Assembly (NCBI GenBank): GCA_045579105.1
Contig: JAZNLM010000091.1
Coordinates: 1 to 11,775, forward strand
Source: Flemingiibacterium sp045579105
GTDB lineage: Bacteria > Bacillota > Clostridia > Oscillospirales > CAG-272
DNA: 11,775 nt
Reading direction: 5' to 3'
A model generated the notes under the pieces. It ran no database searches and was not told the origin of the DNA. It worked only from the letters and a program-made list of their open reading frames with translations. The position numbers and the translations under genes were made by a program. Shown piece by piece: positions 7,780 to 11,775 of the stretch (its first letter is position 1; each line of letters starts with the position of its first letter).

Positions 7780-7834
7780 ACCACAAACACTAAAAAATTT
7801 TTCAATTTTCTCCATCTATAGTGCAAAAAACACA

Positions 7835-7863
7835 TTGACATTTCCTGACCTGTGTGCTACAAT
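7835..7863 (+). promoter_or_regulatory. Strong extended promoter for the deoR-E2-E3 unit
   Basis: A consensus -35 TTGACA (7835-7840) and -10 TACAAT (7858-7863) are separated by exactly 17 bases, with a TGC (7855-7857) directly before the -10. This is the best promoter in the window. Transcription would start near 7870, about 237 bases before the regulator's ATG. Confidence 0.85.
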
Positions 7864-7869
7864 ATGAGT

Positions 7870-8106
7870 GTAAAATGTTAATTTTAACTTAAAAAATGTG
7901 AATTTTGGTAGCGAGTTAACATTTTTGCCGCCTACGAAAGGAAAAGGCGTGAAGGTTTATTAAGCTGAAAGGCAAGATTGGCTGTTCACGCACGTAAATT
8001 CAAATTAAAAATGGGATTGATCCCGTTTCCGTTAGCTTTGCCAACACATTTGAATTTCACTAACTTTATTTGTGCCGCCCCCCTGGCGGCGGAATGGAGA
8101 AATAAT
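7870..8106 (+). promoter_or_regulatory. Long structured 5' leader upstream of the DeoR-family gene
   Basis: The 327 bases between folD and deoR (7780-8106) hold no gene I can support; 7780-7834 is AT-rich with nothing evident. After the promoter, the leader has several perfect inverted repeats. AAAATGTTAA (7872-7881) pairs with TTAACATTTT (7916-7925). GCGTGAA (7947-7953) pairs with TTCACGC (7985-7991). AAATTCAAAT (7996-8005) pairs with ATTTGAATTT (8048-8057) and encloses AAATGGGA/TCCCGTTT. GCCGCC (8074-8079) pairs with GGCGGC (8085-8090) just before the ribosome binding site. CGCCT (7929-7933) can pair with AGGCG (7945-7949) and compete with the second helix. A four-codon reading frame (GTG 7949 to TAA 7963) follows GAAAGGA. 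It may be a riboswitch or other cis-regulatory RNA, or operators for the regulator. It matches no class I know. Confidence 0.5.
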
Positions 8107-8874
8107 ATGAAATCCTCTCGCCGAACCATTATACGCGAGCTTCTCGCCGAAAAGCCTTTTATATCTCTTCGAGAGCTTGAAGCAAGATTTCCCGAGGTGT
8201 CGAGTATGACTCTTCGCCGAGATATCGAATATTTCGAGCAGCAGGGCGAGGCGATAAAGGTGCGCGGCGGCGCGCGTTCGATGAAGTTTATCACGACATC
8301 TATGGAGGATTGCTTCCATCTGCGTCTTCGTGAAAACATGACGGCAAAGGAAAAGATAGCAAGATGTGCCATAGGTCTTATCGAAACTGGACGTTCTCTG
8401 TTCCTCGATTCGGGTACTACGGTTATGATGCTTGCGTCGCTTCTTCCGGATGAACGTCACACTATTGTTACTACGGGACCCAACATTGCACTCGAGCTTG
8501 TTAAAAAGAATAGGCCGATAGTAAACTTGGTCGGCGGGATGGTGAACCGCGGAAATCTCTCCATTTCGGGAAATCAAGCAACGCGCTTTTTAGAAGATAC
8601 TAACATTGACATCGCATTTATTGTTCCCTCGGCATTCTCCATAAAGGACGGCTTTACGAGCGGCAACTATTCGGAGTGCGAGCTTAAGAGTATGGTAGTC
8701 AAAAAAGCACGCCGCGTAGTTATTCTTCTTGATACGGCGAAGCTTGACAGGAGCTTACCGTTTACATTCTGTGATCTCGACTTGGTACATACCATAGTGG
8801 CAGACGATCACCTGCCAGACGACGTTTGCGAGGCTGCAAAAGCGGCAGGCGTTGAAATCATTATCGCAAAGTGA
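8107..8874 (+). CDS. DeoR-family transcriptional regulator
   Basis: This 255-residue protein has the normal DeoR architecture. An N-terminal winged helix-turn-helix (about 3-58) includes SSMTLRRDIEYFEQQG and the wing AIKVRGGAR. The C-terminal DeoRC sugar-phosphate sensor domain includes FLDSGTTVMM, NLVGGMVNRGNLSISGN and LLDTAKLD with its usual Lys. Members usually repress catabolic operons and release DNA on binding a phosphorylated sugar or related metabolite; the effector cannot be read from sequence. ATG 8107 is chosen because GGAGA (8096-8100) lies 6 bases before it and the domain starts at once. The frame stays open upstream to 7978, but that part has no ribosome binding site or homology-like character and lies in the leader. 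The E2 gene follows 46 bases later without a terminator, so this is probably the local regulator of E2-E3 and of itself. Confidence 0.88.
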   Translation: MKSSRRTIIRELLAEKPFISLRELEARFPEVSSMTLRRDIEYFEQQGEAIKVRGGARSMKFITTSMEDCFHLRLRENMTAKEKIARCAIGLIETGRSLFLDSGTTVMMLASLLPDERHTIVTTGPNIALELVKKNRPIVNLVGGMVNRGNLSISGNQATRFLEDTNIDIAFIVPSAFSIKDGFTSGNYSECELKSMVVKKARRVVILLDTAKLDRSLPFTFCDLDLVHTIVADDHLPDDVCEAAKAAGVEIIIAK

Positions 8875-8920
8875 TCGACATAAATTTTAGTAAATTATTT
8901 TCAGAAAGGAAGTAATACAT

Positions 8921-10234
8921 ATGGCAACCGCAGTAATTATGCCTCGTCAGGGACAAAGCGTTGAAAGCTGCATCATCACCGAGTGGGCCAAGAAAAAGGG
9001 CGACACGGTAGCAGTAGGCGACGTACTTTTCTCCTACGAGACGGACAAGTCAAGTTTTGACGAAAAGTCTGAAGTAGCAGGTACTCTTCTCGAGGTGCTT
9101 GCAGGAGAGGGCGACGACGTACCCTGCCTTGAGGTCGTTTGTATCATCGGCGACGCAGGCGAAGATATTTCCGCTCTTATCCCCAAGAAGGAGGAAGCAG
9201 CAGCTCCTGCAGCTGAGGCTGCTCCTGCAGCGGCAGAATCACCTGTAGCAACTCCCGCAGTTGAGGCTCCTGCAGCCGCAGCAGCACCTGTTGCGACCGA
9301 AGCTGCCGGCGACATTCTCAGAATCTCCCCCAGAGCAAAGCTTCTCGCTCTTAAAGCTGGCGCAGACCTTTCCAAGGTAGTTGCAACCGGTCCTATGGGC
9401 AGAATCATCGAACGTGACGTAAACGCACTTCTTGATGCAGGCAAGACTACCACCACAGAGGCTGTTGAGGCATTCCTCAGAGGCGAGCGCGTAGTAGTTG
9501 AGGAAACTGCAGAGGAAGCAGCTGTTGTGGCTCCCGTTAAGGCCACCGGCGGCTACACCGACGTTAAGATTTCCAACATCAGAAAGGTTATCGCAAAGTC
9601 GATGCACGCTTCGCTGTCCAACATGGCACAGCTTACTCTCAATGCATCCTTCGATGCAACCGAGGTTATGGCGTTCAGAAAGAACCTCAAGGCAAACGGC
9701 GAGGCTCTTGGCATGGGTAATATCACCATTAACGATATCGTTCTCTATGCTGTTGCAAAGACGCTTATGACCCACAAGGACCTCAACGCTCACTGGCTTG
9801 ACGATGTTATGCGTATCTTCGATAACGTAAACCTCGGCATTGCAGTTGACACAGAGCGCGGACTTATGGTTCCCACCCTTATGGCGGCTGAAACCATGTC
9901 CCTTGCAGAGCTTTCCGCGAATGCAAAGACTCTTATTAAGGAAACTCAGGGCGGTGCAATCTCTCCTGACAAGCTTTCCGGCGGTACTTTCACTGTTACC
10001 AACCTCGGATCGCTCGGCGTTGAGAGCTTTACTCCCGTTATCAATCCTCCGCAGGTTGCAATCCTTGGTGTATGTGCTATCACCCAGCGAATTAAGGCTG
10101 ATGGTACGACTTATCCCGCAATGGGACTTTCGCTCACCTTCGACCACCGTGCACTCGACGGCGCTCCCGCGGCTCGCTTCCTCAAGGATCTCTGTGCAAA
10201 CCTCGAGCATTTCTCGCTCTTGCTTGCAAAGTAA
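8921..10234 (+). CDS. 2-oxoacid dehydrogenase E2 component (dihydrolipoyl acyltransferase)
   Basis: This is the core acyltransferase of a 2-oxoacid (pyruvate, acetoin or branched-chain) dehydrogenase complex, 437 residues. A single lipoyl domain (1-85) has the lipoylation site ETDKSS, with K43. An Ala/Pro/Glu-rich swinging linker (89-130) precedes the E3/E1-binding domain (about 132-172, ISPRAKLLALKAGADLSKV). A second linker leads to the catalytic domain (211-437), which carries the active-site motif DHRALDG with H409 and D413. The mid-domain motif TNLGSLGVESFTPVINPPQ is also present. ATG 8921 has the ribosome binding site AAAGGAAG, near 8905-8912. The E3 gene follows 17 bases later. The substrate class cannot be fixed because no E1 gene lies nearby. 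Codon use is more uniform than in comEC, which suggests high expression. Confidence 0.93.
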   Translation: MATAVIMPRQGQSVESCIITEWAKKKGDTVAVGDVLFSYETDKSSFDEKSEVAGTLLEVLAGEGDDVPCLEVVCIIGDAGEDISALIPKKEEAAAPAAEAAPAAAESPVATPAVEAPAAAAAPVATEAAGDILRISPRAKLLALKAGADLSKVVATGPMGRIIERDVNALLDAGKTTTTEAVEAFLRGERVVVEETAEEAAVVAPVKATGGYTDVKISNIRKVIAKSMHASLSNMAQLTLNASFDATEVMAFRKNLKANGEALGMGNITINDIVLYAVAKTLMTHKDLNAHWLDDVMRIFDNVNLGIAVDTERGLMVPTLMAAETMSLAELSANAKTLIKETQGGAISPDKLSGGTFTVTNLGSLGVESFTPVINPPQVAILGVCAITQRIKADGTTYPAMGLSLTFDHRALDGAPAARFLKDLCANLEHFSLLLAK

Positions 10235-10251
10235 TTTAGGAGGTAGGTATA

Positions 10252-11613
10252 ATGTATGAGCTTATAATTCTCGGTGGCGGCCCTGCAGGCTACAACGCGG
10301 CAGAGCGTGCAGCTGAAGGCGGACTTTCTACTCTCGTTATCGAGGAGCGCGCACTTGGCGGCGTTTGCCTCAACGAGGGATGTATCCCCACCAAAACTCT
10401 TCTTTACTCCGCAAAGATTTTCGACTATGCAAAGCACAGCGAAGACTACGGCGTAAAGCTGCCGGGCGCTTCTATTGACCACGCGGCTGTTGTAGCTCGC
10501 AAGGATAAGGTCGTAAAGACGCTTGTTGGCGGCATCGGCATGAAGATGAAGCACGGCGGTGTTACCGTTGTTAACGGTCACGCCGAGATCAAGGGCAGAA
10601 ACGGCGAGGCGTTCACTGTTGCAGTAGGTACTGAAACCTACGAGGCTCGCAGACTTCTCATCTGCACCGGTTCTTCCGCGGCAGTTCCTCCGATTCCCGG
10701 ACTCCGTGAGGGCGTTGCAAGCGGCTTTGTTAAGACCAACCGCGAGATCCTCGATATGACTACTGTTCCGAAGGAGCTTGTTGTTATCGGCGGTGGCGTT
10801 ATCGGTATGGAAATGGCTTCGTACTTCAACTCCATCGGCTCGAAAGTTACCGTTATCGAAATGATGGATCACATCGGCGGTCCTACCGACAGCGAGATCG
10901 CGGCTATTCTTCTTAAGAATTATAAGAAGAAGGGCGTTGAGTTTATGCTCGGTGCAAAGGTTACCGGCGTTGGTACAAAGTCTGTTACCTGCGAATACGA
11001 GGGCAAGACTGTTGAAGTTTCGGCAGACTGCGTACTCTGCGCAGTTGGTCGCCGCGCTAATACTGCAGGCATCGGTCTTGAGAATATAGGCGTACTCACC
11101 GAGCGCGGCGCTATTGTAACCAACGAGTGTGGACGCACCAATATCGGCGGCGTTTGGGCTGCAGGTGACGTAAATGGCAAGTCAATGCTTGCTCATACCG
11201 CATACCGTGAGGGCGAAGCTGCAGTCAACGATATGCTCGGCAAGAAGGACAGCGTAAACTACGATGCTATCCCTGCTGTTATCTACACCAATCCCGAGGT
11301 TGCATCGGTTGGCGAAACCTCTGAAACAATCAAGGCAAAGGGTATCGACGCGAAGGTTGAATCCTTCACTCTCCGTTACAGCGGACGTTACGTTGCTGAA
11401 AACGAAGGCGGCGACGGTATCGTTAAGATCATCATCGACAAGGCTCACCGCCGTGTGCTCGGCGTACATATGATCGGTACTTATGCATCCGAGATTATCT
11501 ACGGCGCGGCTATGATGGTTGAAAAGCAGATGCGCGTTGAGGACGTACGCAACTTTGTATTCCCTCATCCCACTGTTTGCGAGGTTATCCGCGAGGGTAT
11601 GTTCGGTATATAA
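10252..11613 (+). CDS. lpdA: Dihydrolipoamide dehydrogenase (E3)
   Basis: E3 is the FAD-dependent enzyme that reoxidises the dihydrolipoyl arm of E2 and passes electrons to NAD+. The 453-residue protein carries the FAD-binding motif LGGGPAGYNAAERA (8-21). The redox disulfide lies in GGVCLNEGCIPTK (C39, C44). The NAD-binding motif VVIGGGVIGMEMASYF starts near residue 176, and the second FAD motif reads GVWAAGDVNG. The C-terminal catalytic pair lies in FPHPTVCE (H439, E444). All catalytic features are intact. There is no extra N-terminal lipoyl domain, unlike some Clostridial E3 proteins. ATG 10252 follows the strong ribosome binding site AGGAGGT (10238-10244) at about 8 bases. It is clearly co-transcribed with the E2 gene, whose binding domain would dock this protein. 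Confidence 0.95.
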   Translation: MYELIILGGGPAGYNAAERAAEGGLSTLVIEERALGGVCLNEGCIPTKTLLYSAKIFDYAKHSEDYGVKLPGASIDHAAVVARKDKVVKTLVGGIGMKMKHGGVTVVNGHAEIKGRNGEAFTVAVGTETYEARRLLICTGSSAAVPPIPGLREGVASGFVKTNREILDMTTVPKELVVIGGGVIGMEMASYFNSIGSKVTVIEMMDHIGGPTDSEIAAILLKNYKKKGVEFMLGAKVTGVGTKSVTCEYEGKTVEVSADCVLCAVGRRANTAGIGLENIGVLTERGAIVTNECGRTNIGGVWAAGDVNGKSMLAHTAYREGEAAVNDMLGKKDSVNYDAIPAVIYTNPEVASVGETSETIKAKGIDAKVESFTLRYSGRYVAENEGGDGIVKIIIDKAHRRVLGVHMIGTYASEIIYGAAMMVEKQMRVEDVRNFVFPHPTVCEVIREGMFGI

Positions 11614-11630
11614 GCCGCAACGTTCTGCAT

Positions 11631-11649
11631 TTGCATCTTTCTGATGCAA
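11631..11649 (+). other. Weak hairpin after the E3 gene
   Basis: TTGCATC (11631-11637) and GATGCAA (11643-11649) form a 7-bp stem with loop TTTCT, 17 bases after the stop codon. No T-run follows, so it is not a convincing intrinsic terminator. It may protect the transcript 3' end or be a decayed terminator. Confidence 0.35.
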
Positions 11650-11681
11650 CGCCAAAGATATGGCAAAACAAAAGATTAACA

Positions 11682-11754
11682 CTAAACGGTTTCCGGGGTG
11701 CCGACACGGGTGTCGGCGGGGACCTCGGATACCGGGAGCGTGGATTGGGTTTAG
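11682..11754 (+). other. Long GC-rich stem-loop at the window end, unassigned
   Basis: A helix of about 20 bp runs from 11687 to 11734. CGGT (11687-11690) pairs with ACCG (11731-11734). After a T-T mismatch, TCCGGGGT (11692-11699) pairs with ACCTCGGA (11722-11729) with one G-U. GCCGACAC (11700-11707) pairs with GTGTCGGC (11710-11717). A GGGG bulge (11718-11721) sits on the 3' side. The flanking CTAAA (11682-11686) and TTTAG (11750-11754) can close it. It lies 70 bases after the E3 stop in otherwise non-coding sequence, and neither strand has a T-run. It may be the 5' part of a structured RNA, a leader for the next gene, or a dispersed repeat; the window cuts it off. Confidence 0.45.
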
Positions 11755-11775
11755 CCAAACACTCTGTGGCGGCGC

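Noticed and set aside
7063..7815. 250-codon minus-strand frame opposite folD
   Set aside because: It lies fully over the conserved catalytic regions of folD. The translation is Cys/His-rich and low in recognisable features.
7978..8106. N-terminal extension of the DeoR-family gene by 43 codons
   Set aside because: The extension precedes the ribosome binding site GGAGA at 8096-8100, lacks one of its own, and DeoR proteins normally begin at the helix-turn-helix as they do from ATG 8107.
9239..10210. Long open frame (323 codons) on the minus strand opposite the E2 gene
   Set aside because: It is antisense to a strongly supported E2 gene, has no matching ribosome binding site or recognisable domain, and its Cys/Ser/Asn-rich composition is that of an antisense shadow.
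11682..11775. Terminal structure as 6S RNA, tmRNA, RNase P RNA or a group II intron 5' end
   Set aside because: The GTGGCGGCGC tail and GTGCCGAC segment loosely recall 6S RNA and group II intron ends. The order and spacing of conserved parts do not fit, and too little sequence is present.

Overview
The window is about 11.8 kb of chromosomal sequence of moderate GC content with every gene on the + strand. It most resembles a member of the Clostridia (Bacillota), probably a gut-type Oscillospiraceae or relative. The reasons are strong AAAGGA/AGGAGG ribosome binding sites, TTGACA-like promoters with 17-base spacers, the adjacent M16 pair yfmF-yfmH followed directly by lgt, and the style of the E2 lipoyl domain. 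No mobile element, CRISPR array, tRNA or rRNA is visible.

Layout: (1) Bases 3-599 are the 3' end of a D-Ala-D-Ala carboxypeptidase-like gene (peptidase S11), cut by the window edge and closed by a clear rho-independent terminator. (2) A sigma-A-type promoter at 734-762 drives comEC, a DNA-uptake channel whose C-terminal metallo-beta-lactamase-like domain appears to have lost its metal motif. (3) A second promoter at 3137-3165 leads into yfmF, yfmH and lgt. yfmF and yfmH overlap by 8 bases, and lgt starts on the base after the yfmH stop. This is probably one transcript encoding a split-active-site M16 peptidase pair and the lipoprotein diacylglyceryl transferase. (4) A 122-base gap with a GC-rich alternative hairpin and a perfect 13-base tandem repeat precedes folD. 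(5) A 327-base gap after folD holds a near-consensus extended promoter (7835-7863) and a leader of about 237 nt rich in inverted repeats. The leader runs into a DeoR-family regulator, then a 2-oxoacid dehydrogenase E2 subunit and dihydrolipoamide dehydrogenase (E3). (6) The last 162 bases are non-coding and contain a long GC-rich stem-loop that I cannot assign.

How the genes fit together: the first part concerns the cell envelope and surface (peptidoglycan trimming, DNA uptake, lipoprotein modification), and folD supplies one-carbon units. The promoter-deoR-E2-E3 block looks like a self-contained, probably well-expressed and regulated unit. It lacks an E1 component inside the window. Most genes are ordinary for Clostridia. 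The points most worth a second look are the long deoR leader, the terminal stem-loop, the degenerate ComEC C-terminus, and the N-A-G sequence where the carboxypeptidase KTG motif is expected.
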